Assembly: GCF_009914335.1 (NCBI RefSeq)
Contig: NZ_CP043925.1
Location: forward strand, 496,001 to 560,000
Source of the DNA: Proteus columbae
Lineage (GTDB): Bacteria > Pseudomonadota > Gammaproteobacteria > Enterobacterales > Enterobacteriaceae
DNA: 64,000 nt
Direction: 5' to 3'
In this document: positions 31,336-41,067 of the stretch, one piece after another
How positions within the stretch are numbered: the stretch's first letter is position 1
Layout: each line of letters begins with the position of its first letter
Translations under genes and position numbers: made by a program
Notes under the pieces: model-generated
The model's database searches: none
The model's input: only the letters and a program-made list of their open reading frames with translations
Told to the model about the DNA's origin: nothing

Positions 31336-31836
31336 ATGGGTAAACGTTTATTACCAGTTATTATTGTTATTGCGGTTTTATTTGGTGTTCTTTATAAAGG
31401 TCTATTGCCTGAAACCAAAGCACCAACATCTTCATCTTCAGCTCCTATTCTGACATCATCAAGCAATAACACCAATAAACCAGCACAAATTCCACTATCT
31501 ATTGATGAAAAAACGCAAACCAATGTAGTAGCTAACTATTTGCAACGTCATCAACAATTGCCAGATTTTTATCTCACTAAAAAAGAGGCGAGAGAAAAAG
31601 GCTGGAATGCGAAAGCGGGCAATTTATGTGAAGTCTTACCGGGAAGAGCAATCGGAGGCGATCGCTTTATGAACCGTGAAAAACAGTTGCCAGAAGAAGC
31701 TGGACGCCAGTGGTATGAAGCGGATGTAAATTATCAGTGTGGTCATCGTGGTAGTGACAGATTGCTCTATTCGAATGATGGGCTGATTTATGTTACCACT
31801 GATCATTATCGTACAATGACAAAGGTCGCACCTTAA
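31336..31836 (+). CDS. Barnase-family ribonuclease with N-terminal membrane/signal segment
   Basis: A 166-residue guanyl-specific ribonuclease homologue. After a hydrophobic N-terminus (LLPVIIVIAVLFGVLY, 5-20), which may be a signal peptide or anchor, and a Ser/Thr/Asn linker, residues 56-166 follow Bacillus barnase closely: LPDFYLTKKEA, GNLCEVLPGRAIGGD, YEADVNY, GSDRLLY, TTDHY. The catalytic residues map to Glu128, Arg142 and His157, with Lys82 and Arg138 also kept. Cys98 and Cys135, absent from barnase, could form a disulfide in an exported enzyme. The barstar gene overlaps its stop (TAATG). Confidence 0.93.
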   Translation: MGKRLLPVIIVIAVLFGVLYKGLLPETKAPTSSSSAPILTSSSNNTNKPAQIPLSIDEKTQTNVVANYLQRHQQLPDFYLTKKEAREKGWNAKAGNLCEVLPGRAIGGDRFMNREKQLPEEAGRQWYEADVNYQCGHRGSDRLLYSNDGLIYVTTDHYRTMTKVAP

Positions 31837-32117
31837 TGAAACAGGTTATCTTCAATTTTAAGACACTGGCAGATAGAGAAGCCTTTTATCACGATTTTGC
31901 ACTGCAATTTCAGTTAGATGATAAATTTGGCGATAACCTAGATGCACTATGGGATGCGTTAGTGGGTGGAATAGAATTGCCAGTTAGTATTGTTTTCAGG
32001 CATTTACCTCATCATTCCCGTGATTTTCAACCTTTGGTGGAATTGATGCAAGAAGCACAAAATGAGCTTGGTAAAGATGTTTTAAACTTTTATTGTGAAC
32101 ATAAAGCACAAAAGTAA
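31836..32117 (+). CDS. Barstar-family ribonuclease inhibitor
   Basis: A 93-residue cytosolic protein of the barstar fold. FGDNLDALWDALVGG aligns with the barnase-binding helix of barstar and keeps both key acidic residues (Asp36 and Asp40 here, Asp35 and Asp39 in barstar). E. coli carries a related barstar-like gene (yhcO) without a barnase; here the inhibitor overlaps the nuclease stop codon, so cognate pairing and coupled synthesis are well supported by context. It should protect the cell from unexported enzyme. Confidence 0.93.
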   Translation: MKQVIFNFKTLADREAFYHDFALQFQLDDKFGDNLDALWDALVGGIELPVSIVFRHLPHHSRDFQPLVELMQEAQNELGKDVLNFYCEHKAQK

Positions 32118-32136
32118 TTCAGAGTAGAAAATACGC

Positions 32137-32179
32137 CCTGAAAATCGCAGTGAGGCCAAATTTACACTGCGTTTTCAGG
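32137..32179. terminator. Hairpin between the convergent barstar and darP genes
   Basis: CCTGAAAATCGCAGTG (32137-32152) pairs with CACTGCGTTTTCAGG (32165-32179) with one bulged T. No clear T-run follows, but the position between convergent 3' ends suggests a shared transcript end. Confidence 0.55.
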
Positions 32180-32190
32180 ATGATCAGGTT

Positions 32191-32751
32191 TTATGCTGAT
32201 TCTGATAAATCTTTTAGATATTGAAATAGTAAGCGGAATGATTTTGGCGGCTTATTCGCTTCTTTTTCTTTTTTCGCATTACGGATAAGTGTGCGTAATT
32301 GTTGGCGATCAGCCATTGGGTAAAGCGCAACGACTTCTTCAATCACTTCATTGCCACCTTCAACAAGGCGAATTCGCAGATCTTCAAGTTTATGTAACAC
32401 TAAGATCTGTTGGTTGTGGCGGTTTTTGAGTTTATCAAGCGCTTGGCGGATCGGATCTTCGTCTACATTGCGCAGTAGTTTTCCAATATATTGAATTTGG
32501 CGGCGGCGTGCTTCACGCTGTACTTTTTGTGCTAATTGAATAGAGGCTAATAATTTCTCATCTAATGGAACACGTTCTAATTCTTGTGCACTTAATTCAA
32601 CTAATTCAGTACCCAGTTTTTTGAGTGCTTCAGCATCACGTTTAATTTCGCTTTTGCTGACCCAGATGATTTCGTCCTCTTCTTCCTCTTCTGACGAGGT
32701 ATCGTCAAATTCAGGATTGAGGTAATGCCACTCTTCAGGCTGCTTTGCCAT
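32191..32751 (-). CDS. darP: Ribosome biogenesis factor DarP (YjgA)
   Basis: Factor that binds immature 50S subunits and promotes correct folding of the 23S rRNA peptidyl-transferase region. The acidic N-terminus ([27 protein letters not shown]) followed by basic helical domains ([19 protein letters not shown]) is the DarP signature. ATG at 32751 with AGGA eight bases upstream gives 186 residues (family about 183); the extension to 32826 is rejected. It is divergent from pmbA, as in E. coli. Confidence 0.95.
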   Translation of the reverse strand: MAKQPEEWHYLNPEFDDTSSEEEEEDEIIWVSKSEIKRDAEALKKLGTELVELSAQELERVPLDEKLLASIQLAQKVQREARRRQIQYIGKLLRNVDEDPIRQALDKLKNRHNQQILVLHKLEDLRIRLVEGGNEVIEEVVALYPMADRQQLRTLIRNAKKEKEANKPPKSFRLLFQYLKDLSESA

Positions 32752-32938
32752 AATAAAAATTCCTGTTGCAGAGTAAGCCGGGAGTGTGATTTGGTGAATG
32801 ACCAAAAGCCCGACGGGTGATAACATTCATATATCTTCTATTGTAACTGGGAAAATCGCTTGTTGACCACCTGTCAATTGATTTACTTTGCTAAAAATAA
32901 GTAAAAAGTGGTGTTCTCCTTAGGAAAAATGGTTCTCA

Positions 32939-34267
32939 ATGAATAATTCAGATCAGGTAAAACAGCTTGAAGACGCCGTCTCACTCGCATTAGAGCTGGC
33001 TGCAAAACAGTGTGATGGAGCTGAAGTCGCTATTAATAAATCGACGGGTATTAGTGTAAGTACGCGTTATGGTGAAGTTGAAAATGTTGAATTTAACAGT
33101 GATGGCGCTTTAGGCATCACTGTTTATCAACAACAACGCAAAGGTAGTGCATCTTCAACAGATTTAAGTCCTGATGCGATTAAGCGAGCTGTACAAGCTG
33201 CTGTGGATATTGCACGCTACACTTCAGTTGACCCATATGCAGGGCCTGCTGATCAAGAGCTATTAGCGTTTGATGCACCTTTCCTTGATCTTTACCATCC
33301 TACCGAAGTCACGGCAGATAAAGCGATTGAATTAGCATCGAGAGCAGAAAAAGCCGCTTTAGATAGCGATAGCCGTATTATCAACACCGAAGGTGGCAGT
33401 TTTAATAGTCACAGTGGAACCCGTGTATTTGGTAATAGCCTTGGCTTATTAAAAAGCTATTCATCTTCACGCTATTCGATGTCGAGTTGTGTTATTGCTC
33501 GTGATGGTGAAGATATGGAGCGCGACTATGCTTACACTATTAGTCGTCGCTTTGATGATCTAGAATCACCTGAATGGGTTGGTCAAGAGTGCGCTCGCCG
33601 TACTTTATCTCGCCTTGCACCTCGTAAACTACCCACCATGAAAGCCCCCGTTATTTTTGCGGCAGATGTGGCGACAGGTATTTTTGGTCATTTGGTTGCA
33701 GCAATTAGTGGTAGCATGATTTATCGTGAATCTTCTTGTTTACTCGATAGCTTAGGTAAGCAAATTTTTCCTCAGTGGTTAAATATTCAAGAGCGCCCTC
33801 ACTTAATGAGAGGTTTGGCATCAACACCGTTTGATAGTGAAGGTGTACGTACCACAGATGCTGAAATCATCAAAGATGGCGTATTACAAGAGTGGTTGTT
33901 AACCACATATTCAGCAAGAAAGCTGGGCTTAAAGAGTAATGGTCACGCTGGTGGTATTCATAACTGGTATATCCCTGGGCAAGGTTTATCGTTTGATGCA
34001 CTGTTAAAAGAGATGGGAACAGGTCTTGTTGTTACTGAATTGATGGGACAAGGTGTCAGTACAGTAACAGGTGATTACTCTCGTGGTGCGAGCGGTTTTT
34101 GGGTTGAGAATGGCGAAATTCAATATCCTGTAAGCGAAGTGACTATTGCAGGTAACTTAAAAGATATGTGGGCAAATATTGCCACGATGGGTGATGATAT
34201 TGAGACGCGCAGTAATGTTCAGTGTGGATCGTTGTTGTTACCAGAAATGAGCATTGCAGGTGAGTAA
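32939..34267 (+). CDS. pmbA: Metalloprotease partner PmbA/TldE
   Basis: Non-catalytic partner that forms a heterodimer with TldD. The 442-residue product shows the TldD/PmbA N-domain ([27 protein letters not shown]) and C-domain ([31 protein letters not shown]), but lacks the HExxxH zinc motif, as expected for TldE. It is divergent from darP. In E. coli pmbA and tldD are far apart; here they are separated only by barnase, barstar and darP. Confidence 0.96.
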   Translation: MNNSDQVKQLEDAVSLALELAAKQCDGAEVAINKSTGISVSTRYGEVENVEFNSDGALGITVYQQQRKGSASSTDLSPDAIKRAVQAAVDIARYTSVDPYAGPADQELLAFDAPFLDLYHPTEVTADKAIELASRAEKAALDSDSRIINTEGGSFNSHSGTRVFGNSLGLLKSYSSSRYSMSSCVIARDGEDMERDYAYTISRRFDDLESPEWVGQECARRTLSRLAPRKLPTMKAPVIFAADVATGIFGHLVAAISGSMIYRESSCLLDSLGKQIFPQWLNIQERPHLMRGLASTPFDSEGVRTTDAEIIKDGVLQEWLLTTYSARKLGLKSNGHAGGIHNWYIPGQGLSFDALLKEMGTGLVVTELMGQGVSTVTGDYSRGASGFWVENGEIQYPVSEVTIAGNLKDMWANIATMGDDIETRSNVQCGSLLLPEMSIAGE

Positions 34268-34293
34268 ATTTTAGACACTCGTCACAACCCTTA

Positions 34294-34318
34294 ATCTCAG
34301 CCCGCAATGGGCTGAGAT
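34294..34318 (+). terminator. Hairpin after pmbA
   Basis: ATCTCAGCCC (34294-34303) pairs perfectly with GGGCTGAGAT (34309-34318) around a 5-base loop. It follows the pmbA stop but lacks a strong T-run. Confidence 0.5.
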
Positions 34319-34383
34319 ATCGCGTTTATCAGTGTGCTTTTCAAACGATAAGATAAAAATAAGACGCGAACCTTCAGCTCTGC

Positions 34384-34794
34384 TTAACGGTGTAATTCAC
34401 CCGCAGCTTCCGGTTGGTATAGAATTTCTAATACTTTAACCTTGGTTTCAAGGCCATTAGGCAGCTTCCAACTAATTTCATCATCAATGGCTAAACCCAA
34501 TAGCGCAGCACCCATTGGTGCCATGACGGAGAGTTCAGTAGTGCTGTCTTTTAATGAAGCGGGATACACTAAAGTACGAGTACGCTCTTCATTATTTTTT
34601 AAGTCCATAAAACGGACTTTGCTGTTCATTGTGACAATATTAGCAGGGATATCAGCTGGTGTAACAATGTCAGCACGATCTAATTCTTCATTCAATGCTT
34701 CAGCAATCGGACTATCTGCAAATGCCGGTTGTTCAAGTAATGAATCTAAACGTTCTGCATCAAGTTCGTTGATGATAATTGTTGGCTTTGTCAT
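34384..34794 (-). CDS. rnk: Regulator of nucleoside diphosphate kinase Rnk
   Basis: GreA-like anti-pausing antagonist that binds RNA polymerase near the secondary channel. The [18 protein letters not shown] start is the short Rnk coiled-coil region and [22 protein letters not shown] the FKBP-like Gre C-domain motif. ATG at 34794 with GGAG six bases upstream gives 136 residues, equal to E. coli; the longer frame is discarded. A strong hairpin (34822-34856) sits in its likely leader. Confidence 0.94.
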   Translation of the reverse strand: MTKPTIIINELDAERLDSLLEQPAFADSPIAEALNEELDRADIVTPADIPANIVTMNSKVRFMDLKNNEERTRTLVYPASLKDSTTELSVMAPMGAALLGLAIDDEISWKLPNGLETKVKVLEILYQPEAAGELHR

Positions 34795-34821
34795 ACCACA
34801 CTCCAATTTATTCCAATGCAA

Positions 34822-34856
34822 AACAACACCCCCACGAGTGAGGTGGGGGTGTTGTT
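34822..34856 (-). promoter_or_regulatory. Perfect 14-bp GC-rich hairpin just upstream of rnk
   Basis: AACAACACCCCCAC (34822-34835) and GTGGGGGTGTTGTT (34843-34856) pair perfectly around a 7-base loop. Read on the minus strand it is followed by TTTT and then the rnk Shine-Dalgarno. It could be a second terminator of the npr operon or an attenuator of rnk. Confidence 0.55.
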
Positions 34857-34890
34857 AAACTCATATAAGAGATAATAGGCGGTTCTGTAT

Positions 34891-34924
34891 AAAAAAGAAA
34901 GAGACAGTGATCACAGTCTCTTTC
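34891..34924 (-). terminator. Terminator of the kdsD...npr gene cluster
   Basis: GAAAGAGAC (34897-34905) pairs with GTCTCTTTC (34916-34924). On the minus strand TTTTTT follows directly, a textbook intrinsic terminator 45 bp past the npr stop. Confidence 0.88.
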
Positions 34925-34969
34925 GGGTTATTTAGTTAAGAAATGCTAATCTATTGTTTTCTATTGCGA

Positions 34970-35242
34970 TTATTCTTCATCAAACCCCGATTCAAATAAT
35001 GCGATAATAGCATCAATAGCTTCATTTTCATCACTACCAGTAACTTCTATATCAATTTGACTGCCTTGCTCTGAATCTAACATTAGCATAGCAATCACAC
35101 TATCCGCTTGTGCTTCAACCCCTTCGTTGTTGCGTAAAATGACGGTTGATTGAAATGTTTTTACTAAATCAAACAACTTCATTGCAGGTCTTGCATGCAT
35201 ACCGAGCCGATTTTTAATCGCAACTTGTCGATATTGGGTCAT
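34970..35242 (-). CDS. ptsO: Nitrogen PTS phosphocarrier NPr
   Basis: HPr-like phosphocarrier of the nitrogen phosphotransferase system, passing phosphate from EI-Ntr to Pts[24 protein letters not shown] holds the phosphorylated His16 in GMHARPA; the partner Ser region is present as [15 protein letters not shown]. The 90 residues match the family. Its start overlaps the rapZ stop (ATGA), and it ends the long minus-strand cluster at a terminator. Also called npr. Confidence 0.97.
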   Translation of the reverse strand: MTQYRQVAIKNRLGMHARPAMKLFDLVKTFQSTVILRNNEGVEAQADSVIAMLMLDSEQGSQIDIEVTGSDENEAIDAIIALFESGFDEE

Positions 35243-36093
35243 TTGCGTTTTTCTAGTGTTCTGTGGCGTGATTGTACGTTTTTCCCTCTAGAGCGGAAAT
35301 AATCTGCGAGTTGCTCAGCAACATAAACAGAGCGGTGTTTACCTCCCGTACAACCGATCGCAACCGTTAAATAACTACGGTTATTGGTTTCTAACATCGG
35401 CAACCAAAGTTCAAGATAGCTTCTAGTTTGATAAATAAAGTTATGAACTTCGGTGTGTCTATCTAAAAATGCCGCGACAGGGCGATCTAGACCTGTCATT
35501 GGACGCAGTTTAGGATCCCAATGTGGATTTGGTAAGAATCGCACATCAAAAACATAATCCGCATCAATAGGAATACCATGCTTAAAGCCAAAGGATTCAA
35601 AAACCATCGTTAGCTCACGTTCACGCTTGCCTAATAAGCGAGTACGCAGCATTTCTGCAAGCTCATGAACTGACATTTCAGAGGTGTCAATGATGAGATC
35701 AGCTCGTGATCGTAATGGCTCAAGCAGATCACTCTCTGTATCAATCGCCATTTCTAATGAAAGATTTTTAGTTGAGAGAGGGTGTAGACGTCGTGTATCA
35801 CTATAACGACGAATTAAGGTATTTCTATCTGCGTCTAAAAATAAGAGTTGTGGAGAATATTCAGCGGGTAAACTTTCCAGCGCTTTTTCGAAGATCTCCG
35901 GCGACTCTGGCATATTTCGGACATCAATACTGACTGCGGCAGCAGAAGCATCACGTTCAGCCAGTGTTTTTGCGAGCTCAGGTAAAAGATCAACAGGTAA
36001 GTTATCAACACAATAAAATCCCATGTCTTCAAGCGCACGCAAAGCGACCGACTTACCTGAACCAGAGCGTCCGCTGACTATCATCAGCACCAT
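35239..36093 (-). CDS. rapZ: RNase adapter protein RapZ
   Basis: RNA-binding protein that presents the small RNA GlmZ to RNase E and senses glucosamine-6-phosphate, controlling glmS. Walker A GRSGSGKS is at about residues 8-15 and the C-terminal domain contains [16 protein letters not shown], typical of YhbJ/RapZ. Length 284 equals E. coli. It is followed by npr with a four-base overlap. Confidence 0.97.
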   Translation of the reverse strand: MVLMIVSGRSGSGKSVALRALEDMGFYCVDNLPVDLLPELAKTLAERDASAAAVSIDVRNMPESPEIFEKALESLPAEYSPQLLFLDADRNTLIRRYSDTRRLHPLSTKNLSLEMAIDTESDLLEPLRSRADLIIDTSEMSVHELAEMLRTRLLGKRERELTMVFESFGFKHGIPIDADYVFDVRFLPNPHWDPKLRPMTGLDRPVAAFLDRHTEVHNFIYQTRSYLELWLPMLETNNRSYLTVAIGCTGGKHRSVYVAEQLADYFRSRGKNVQSRHRTLEKRK

Positions 36094-36172
36094 GAGGTAG
36101 CTCCCCTATAATTTCCCAGTGATGAATATCATTCCACTGTATGCTAATCGCGTCCTACTAAACCCGTAGGGG

Positions 36173-36640
36173 TTATTCAGTGATAATCTGATAAAGCTCT
36201 TCATCACTTTGTGCGGAGCGTAGTCGGCGACATAAATTTTTGTCTGCCAACTGTTTTGCAATCAAAGACAGTGTGTGTAAATGTTCCTTACATTGTGTTG
36301 CAGGAACGAGTAATGCGAACAACAAGTCGACAGGTTGATTATCAATAGCGTCGAAGGCAATAGGTTCGCTTAGGTGAAGAAACACTCCAACTACTTTTTC
36401 TGTTTCATCACTTTCAATACGTCCATGAGGGATAGCCAAACCACCCCCAATCCCTGTTGTACCGACTTTTTCACGCGTCAATAAGGCTTCAAATATCAGT
36501 GTTTCGGGTAAATTAAGTGCTTTTGCTGCATTTTCACTGATAATTTCTAACGCGCGCTTTTTACTCGTGCAATGTACATCATTATGCGTACATGCCAGAG
36601 AAAGTACGTCGCTAATATTCATCTTTGTATCGTTGTTCAT
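36173..36640 (-). CDS. ptsN: Nitrogen PTS EIIA component PtsN
   Basis: EIIA-Ntr output protein of the nitrogen PTS, regulating potassium uptake and stress sensors according to its phosphorylation. Phosphorylated His72 lies in GGLAIPHGRIE; FDAIDNQPVDLLFALLVP and HLHTLSLIAKQLADK are conserved. ATG at 36640 (MNNDTKMN) matches the family start and gives 155 residues; a GTG extension to 36652 is possible. Located between hpf and rapZ. Confidence 0.95.
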   Translation of the reverse strand: MNNDTKMNISDVLSLACTHNDVHCTSKKRALEIISENAAKALNLPETLIFEALLTREKVGTTGIGGGLAIPHGRIESDETEKVVGVFLHLSEPIAFDAIDNQPVDLLFALLVPATQCKEHLHTLSLIAKQLADKNLCRRLRSAQSDEELYQIITE

Positions 36641-36789
36641 TGTCTTATTCACTTAGACCAGCAAACCAGATGCCACAAAGTGACATCTGGTTTTTCGTTA
36701 CTGATATTGATTAGGCGTTGGTTTAAACCGAGTCATAAACAACGCAGTAACTTCGCCGATTGTATCTCCATTTCACAATGGGAAATGAA

Positions 36790-37077
36790 TTAATGTTGTC
36801 TCAGTTTATCTTTGTGTTTGGTTAATTGACGAGCCAGTTTATCCATTAATCCATCAATTGCTGCGTACATATCTTCTGCTTCTGCAGAGGCATGCAATTC
36901 ACCGCCATTAACTTGAATGGTCGCTTCCGCGATTTTATTAACTTTCTCGACTTTCAGGATAACCTGAACGTTATTAATTTTGTCAAAGAACTGAGGTAAT
37001 TTCGCGCTTTTTGCTTTGACGGTATCACGCAGAGCATCGGTTAATTCAATATTATGACCAGTGATTTGAAGTTCCAT
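36790..37077 (-). CDS. hpf: Ribosome hibernation promoting factor HPF (short form)
   Basis: Binds the 30S decoding centre and, with RMF, promotes 100S ribosome dimers in stationary phase. MELQITGHNIELTDALRD and NGGELHASAEAEDMYAAIDGLMDKLARQL are the family signatures. The ATG at 37077 gives 95 residues, equal to E. coli short HPF. It lies 23 bp past the rpoN stop, as in other enterics. Confidence 0.97.
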   Translation of the reverse strand: MELQITGHNIELTDALRDTVKAKSAKLPQFFDKINNVQVILKVEKVNKIAEATIQVNGGELHASAEAEDMYAAIDGLMDKLARQLTKHKDKLRQH

Positions 37078-37100
37078 AGTGTCTTCCTTCTCAATTATGC

Positions 37101-38582
37101 TCAAACCAACTCTTTGCGTTGATTTGAAGGCGGGATGGATAATGACTCTCTATACTTCGCAACAGTGCGTCGAGCAACTTGTATTCCAAGTTCTGCGAGC
37201 ATATCAGCCAGTTTACTATCACTAAGTGGTTTCGCTGGATTTTCTGCTGCGATTAGTTTCTTCACTAAAGCCCTGATTGCTGTTGAAGAGGCTTCGCCTC
37301 CGCTATCAGTATTCACATGGCTAGAGAAAAAATACTTCAATTCGAAAATTCCTCTCGGGCAATGCAAAAATTTTTGCGTTGTCACGCGAGAAATGGTGGA
37401 TTCGTGCATTTCAACCTGTTCAGCAATATCGGCTAACACTAGGGGTTTCATATGCTCTTCACCCAATTCGAAAAATGCCTGCTGTGTGTCAACAATGCAA
37501 TGAGCGACTTTTAATAATGTCTCATTACGGCTTTCTAAACTTTTTATCAGCCATTTGGCTTCTTGTAAATTGTCACGAATAAATTTTCCATCACTTTCAT
37601 TTTGAGTCGATTGACCCAATGCTGCATAAGTCTCATTTATTCGTAGGCGAGGAATGCTATCTGTATTTAACTCAACTTGCCAGCGTTCACCTGATTTTTT
37701 TACCAGTATATCTGGAATAACATACTCTGACTCGCCTGTATCAATACTTAATCCGGGCTTAGGATCAAGAGACTGGATCATCTCAATAACAGATTTTAGT
37801 GTCTCTTCTCGTAATTTCGTTTGACGCATCAATTGACGAAAATCACGGTTACCTAGCAACTCTAAATATTGGCTAATGACTAACTGCGTTTCTTTAAGAT
37901 AGGGTGTTTCTGTTGAAAAAGCGGATAGCTGAATCAAAAGACACTCTTTTAAATCACGAGCAGCAACACCAATAGGATCAAAGCGTTGAATACGTTTTAA
38001 TACGGCTTCGACTTCATCAAGCTCTAATTCATCATCGCCCATTCCAGTAAGGATGTCATCTGTTGTGACAGTTAAATAGCCTGTTTCATCAATAGCATCG
38101 ATAATACTTATCGCAATTGCTCTGTCTGTTTCTGAAAATGGGGTGAGATCAGCCTGCCATGTGAGGTAATCTTGCAATGAGGCAGTTGTTTCACCTTGAT
38201 ACAGTGGAAGCTCATCATCAGTATAGTCATTACTGGTGCCAGAAGGAGTGCCAGCGGTGTAGATCTCTTCCCATTGAGTATCCAAAGGGAGATCATCAGG
38301 CATCTCTTTTTGCTCTAAAGCATCCAGCGTGTCGAACTCTTCAACTCCGTTTTCAGTTGTTGTTTCTGTTGTAGAGTCTGACTGATTCTCTGTATGAGAG
38401 GTCTCATCTGAAACGGGATCTTGTTGATCGTCGTCTTGTTCTAGAAGTGGATTAGACTCAAGCGCTTGCTGAATTTCTTGTTGTAATTCAAGCGTCGAAA
38501 GTTGCAACAAACGAATAGCCTGTTGTAGCTGTGGCGTCATTGCCAGTTGCTGACTAAGACGAAGTTGCAGACTTTGTTTCAT
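37101..38582 (-). CDS. rpoN: RNA polymerase sigma-54 factor RpoN
   Basis: Alternative sigma factor for nitrogen and other activator-dependent genes. Region I is Gln/Leu rich ([24 protein letters not shown]), region II acidic (about residues 48-110), region III holds the core-binding part, and the C-terminus carries the RpoN box [10 protein letters not shown] that reads the -24 element. Length 493 is within the family range (477 in E. coli). It sits between lptB and hpf. Confidence 0.98.
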   Translation of the reverse strand: MKQSLQLRLSQQLAMTPQLQQAIRLLQLSTLELQQEIQQALESNPLLEQDDDQQDPVSDETSHTENQSDSTTETTTENGVEEFDTLDALEQKEMPDDLPLDTQWEEIYTAGTPSGTSNDYTDDELPLYQGETTASLQDYLTWQADLTPFSETDRAIAISIIDAIDETGYLTVTTDDILTGMGDDELELDEVEAVLKRIQRFDPIGVAARDLKECLLIQLSAFSTETPYLKETQLVISQYLELLGNRDFRQLMRQTKLREETLKSVIEMIQSLDPKPGLSIDTGESEYVIPDILVKKSGERWQVELNTDSIPRLRINETYAALGQSTQNESDGKFIRDNLQEAKWLIKSLESRNETLLKVAHCIVDTQQAFFELGEEHMKPLVLADIAEQVEMHESTISRVTTQKFLHCPRGIFELKYFFSSHVNTDSGGEASSTAIRALVKKLIAAENPAKPLSDSKLADMLAELGIQVARRTVAKYRESLSIPPSNQRKELV

Positions 38583-38641
38583 AATAATGCGATGAGTCCT
38601 TTGCTGTTGTCATCCATGACAGAGTAAAAGTGAATCAAAGA

Positions 38642-39367
38642 TTACAGGCGGAAGCCTTCACCTAAGTAAACACGTTTAACTTGCTCATTTTCAAGAATTT
38701 CTTCTGGTGAACCATGAGCGATAAGGTGACCTTGGCTGACGATATAAGCACGTTCACACACATCTAATGTTTCACGAACGTTATGGTCAGTAATCAGTAC
38801 ACCTAATCCATAATCACGTAGATGCTGGATAATTTTTTTAATATCTAATACCGAAATAGGGTCAACACCCGCAAAAGGTTCATCTAATAAAATGAATTTA
38901 GGGTTTGCTGCCAATGCCCGCGCGATTTCAACGCGGCGGCGTTCTCCCCCTGATAATGATTGCCCTAAGCTGTTACGTAAGTGGCTGACATTAAACTCTT
39001 CTAGCAGTTCTTCTGCTCGATCTTTTCGTTCTTCAGGCGTTAAATCATGGCGGATTTCTAAGATCCCCATAATGTTGTCATAAACGCTTAAGCGTCTAAA
39101 AATAGACGCCTCTTGAGGAAGATAGCCAATGCCTTTACGTGCTCGTTCATGTAACGGTAACAGCGTAATGTCTTCATCATCAATTGTAATACTACCTGCA
39201 TCACGAGCGACAATGCCAACAACCATATAGAATGTGGTTGTTTTACCTGCACCATTTGGTCCAAGTAAGCCGACAATCTCACCTGAATTAACGTTCAGGC
39301 TTACATCACCGACGACGGTGCGCCCTTTGTATGCTTTCGCTAAATTTTCAGCTTTTAACAGCGCCAT
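38642..39367 (-). CDS. lptB: LPS export ABC transporter ATP-binding protein LptB
   Basis: ATPase that powers extraction of lipopolysaccharide from the inner membrane with LptFG. Walker [10 protein letters not shown] (about 37-45), signature LSGGERRR, Walker [13 protein letters not shown] and the switch His in TDHN are complete. The 241 residues match E. coli. It starts six bases past the lptA stop. Confidence 0.98.
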   Translation of the reverse strand: MALLKAENLAKAYKGRTVVGDVSLNVNSGEIVGLLGPNGAGKTTTFYMVVGIVARDAGSITIDDEDITLLPLHERARKGIGYLPQEASIFRRLSVYDNIMGILEIRHDLTPEERKDRAEELLEEFNVSHLRNSLGQSLSGGERRRVEIARALAANPKFILLDEPFAGVDPISVLDIKKIIQHLRDYGLGVLITDHNVRETLDVCERAYIVSQGHLIAHGSPEEILENEQVKRVYLGEGFRL

Positions 39368-39373
39368 AAAGTG

Positions 39374-39907
39374 TTACTTACCTTTGTTGTTAACACCAGG
39401 GCCTTTCTCTTGCAACTGGGAAGGCAGTAAAACAGTAGTCACTTGTTTACCTTTACCGCTAAAAGCTTCCATTTGCTGAGTTGGGACGAGATAAGTGATC
39501 TTATCACCGGTGATATTACTGTCTAATTGTTCAAGATAGGCTTTACCCGTTAAGGTCATTAACTCTTTATCCATTTCATAGGTCATTTTCTCGCCACGAC
39601 CTTTGATAGGTTTACCATCATCTTGTAACTGATAAAAAGTCACTGGGTTACCAAAAGCTTCTATTACGATCCTTTTGGAGTCACCACCTGGGCGTGTGAC
39701 AACAACTTTATCAGCACGAATATCGATAGAACCTTGTTTGATCACAACATTTTGTGTAAAGGTTGTGACGTTTTTTTCTAGATCAAGCGACTGTTTCTCT
39801 GAGTTCACAACGATAGGTTGTTGTGTGTCATCTTTTAGCGCCATCGCAGGTACACTTATCGCTAAAAGTGTACCGATAATCAGTGTATTACGGATTTTTT
39901 GATTCAT
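39374..39907 (-). CDS. lptA: Periplasmic LPS transport protein LptA
   Basis: OstA-fold protein forming the periplasmic bridge for LPS between LptC and LptD. A signal peptide (NTLIIGTLLAISVPAMA, cleavage about residue 23) is followed by DTQQPIVVNSEKQSLDLEKNVTTFTQNVVI, the repeated beta-jellyroll strand pattern. ATG at 39907 gives 177 residues and a clean signal peptide; ATG at 39919 is an alternative. It overlaps the 3' end of lptC. Confidence 0.95.
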   Translation of the reverse strand: MNQKIRNTLIIGTLLAISVPAMALKDDTQQPIVVNSEKQSLDLEKNVTTFTQNVVIKQGSIDIRADKVVVTRPGGDSKRIVIEAFGNPVTFYQLQDDGKPIKGRGEKMTYEMDKELMTLTGKAYLEQLDSNITGDKITYLVPTQQMEAFSGKGKQVTTVLLPSQLQEKGPGVNNKGK

Positions 39908-40466
39908 TAGGGATCTCATAATAGGTGTTTACCTTTTCAATCAGCTCTGCACGTTTCTCGCGCAGATTGCCTCGCATTTTTAAGCCGACTGATTTCAGTC
40001 CGACGCCGATAATAGTCACTTCATCATCAGAGGAAACATCCTGTGTATCCAAATTTGCGATAGCATTGTCTGTGCTTATTCTCTGTAGTTGAGAATCATC
40101 GGTTAAACTATCAATTTGAACATCGCCATAAAGATAGAGCATTTTACTGTTTGTCAGCTTGGCTTTATTCGCACGTACTGTCCATGTTGCATCCCCTGTC
40201 GGTGAATAGGTAGTTAAGACAGGGTTAGTAAACCATGTAAACTTTTGCTGAGCATAATTTTTGACATCATCAGCAACAAGTTTATATCCGAGTATACCCG
40301 TTGGCTCGTAAACAAAAGATATCGATGATTTGGATTGATAAGTTGGCTGACCATCATCAACAATCTCACCATCACCGAATTCAGTGTTATTAGTGTAGTT
40401 CCAGCCAATCAGCCCAAGGGCGATAATGGCAAGAATTAAGGTAAACCAGGATTTTAATTTATTCAT
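39888..40466 (-). CDS. lptC: LPS export protein LptC
   Basis: Inner-membrane bitopic protein that receives LPS from LptBFG and passes it to LptA. One N-terminal span (WFTLILAIIALGLIGWNY, about residues 7-24) anchors a periplasmic jellyroll domain with KAKLTNSKMLYLYGDVQIDSL and SVGLKMRGNLREKRAELIEKV. Length 192 fits E. coli (191). Gene overlaps lptA and follows kdsC by 16 bp. Confidence 0.97.
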   Translation of the reverse strand: MNKLKSWFTLILAIIALGLIGWNYTNNTEFGDGEIVDDGQPTYQSKSSISFVYEPTGILGYKLVADDVKNYAQQKFTWFTNPVLTTYSPTGDATWTVRANKAKLTNSKMLYLYGDVQIDSLTDDSQLQRISTDNAIANLDTQDVSSDDEVTIIGVGLKSVGLKMRGNLREKRAELIEKVNTYYEIPNESKNP

Positions 40467-40482
40467 TCTGTATCGTTATACG

Positions 40483-41040
40483 TTAAATCGAAAGACCTTT
40501 AGCTTCTTCAAGCCGACCTTGCGCTAAAAGGATTAAATCACACAATTCTCGTACTGCACCACGACCACCCGCAATGCGAGTTACATAATTAGCATGAGGT
40601 GTAAGTAATGGATGAGCATCAGCCACGGCGACAGAAAGTCCCACTTTTTCCATTACAGGTAAATCAATCAGGTCGTCACCAATATAGGCTGTTTGTTCAG
40701 GTTTAAGGTTTAGTGTATCTAACAGTTGTTGATACGCCAAAAGCTTATTATGCTGACCTTGGTAAAGATATGTAATACCAAGGGTTTTAGCACGGTCTTC
40801 TAACAGTTTAGACTGACGACCTGTAATGATAGCAACCTCAATGCCGGATGTAAGCAAACAACGGATTCCATACCCATCACGGACATTAAAAGCTTTTAAT
40901 TCTTCGCCATTATTGCCCATGTAAATGAGTCCGTCTGACATCACACCATCAACATCACAAATCAGCAATTGGATTTTTTCTGCTTTTTTGATGATTTGTT
41001 CGCTTACTGCACCATAACAAGTTTCTATCATTGTATTCAT
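40483..41040 (-). CDS. kdsC: 3-deoxy-D-manno-octulosonate 8-phosphate phosphatase KdsC
   Basis: HAD-superfamily phosphatase releasing Kdo from Kdo-8-phosphate for LPS inner core. The nucleophile motif LLICDVDGVMSDG is at about residues 25-37, followed by IITGRQS and YIGDDLIDLPVM. Length 185 is close to E. coli (188). It is between kdsD and lptC in the conserved Kdo/LPS-export cluster. Confidence 0.97.
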   Translation of the reverse strand: MNTMIETCYGAVSEQIIKKAEKIQLLICDVDGVMSDGLIYMGNNGEELKAFNVRDGYGIRCLLTSGIEVAIITGRQSKLLEDRAKTLGITYLYQGQHNKLLAYQQLLDTLNLKPEQTAYIGDDLIDLPVMEKVGLSVAVADAHPLLTPHANYVTRIAGGRGAVRELCDLILLAQGRLEEAKGLSI

Positions 41041-41067
41041 TTTTATCCTTCGAACGTTATGACTATC

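Noticed and set aside
34897..34924. GAAAGAGAC...GTCTCTTTC considered as a regulator operator
   Set aside because: On the minus strand it is directly followed by TTTTTT right after npr, so a terminator explains it fully.
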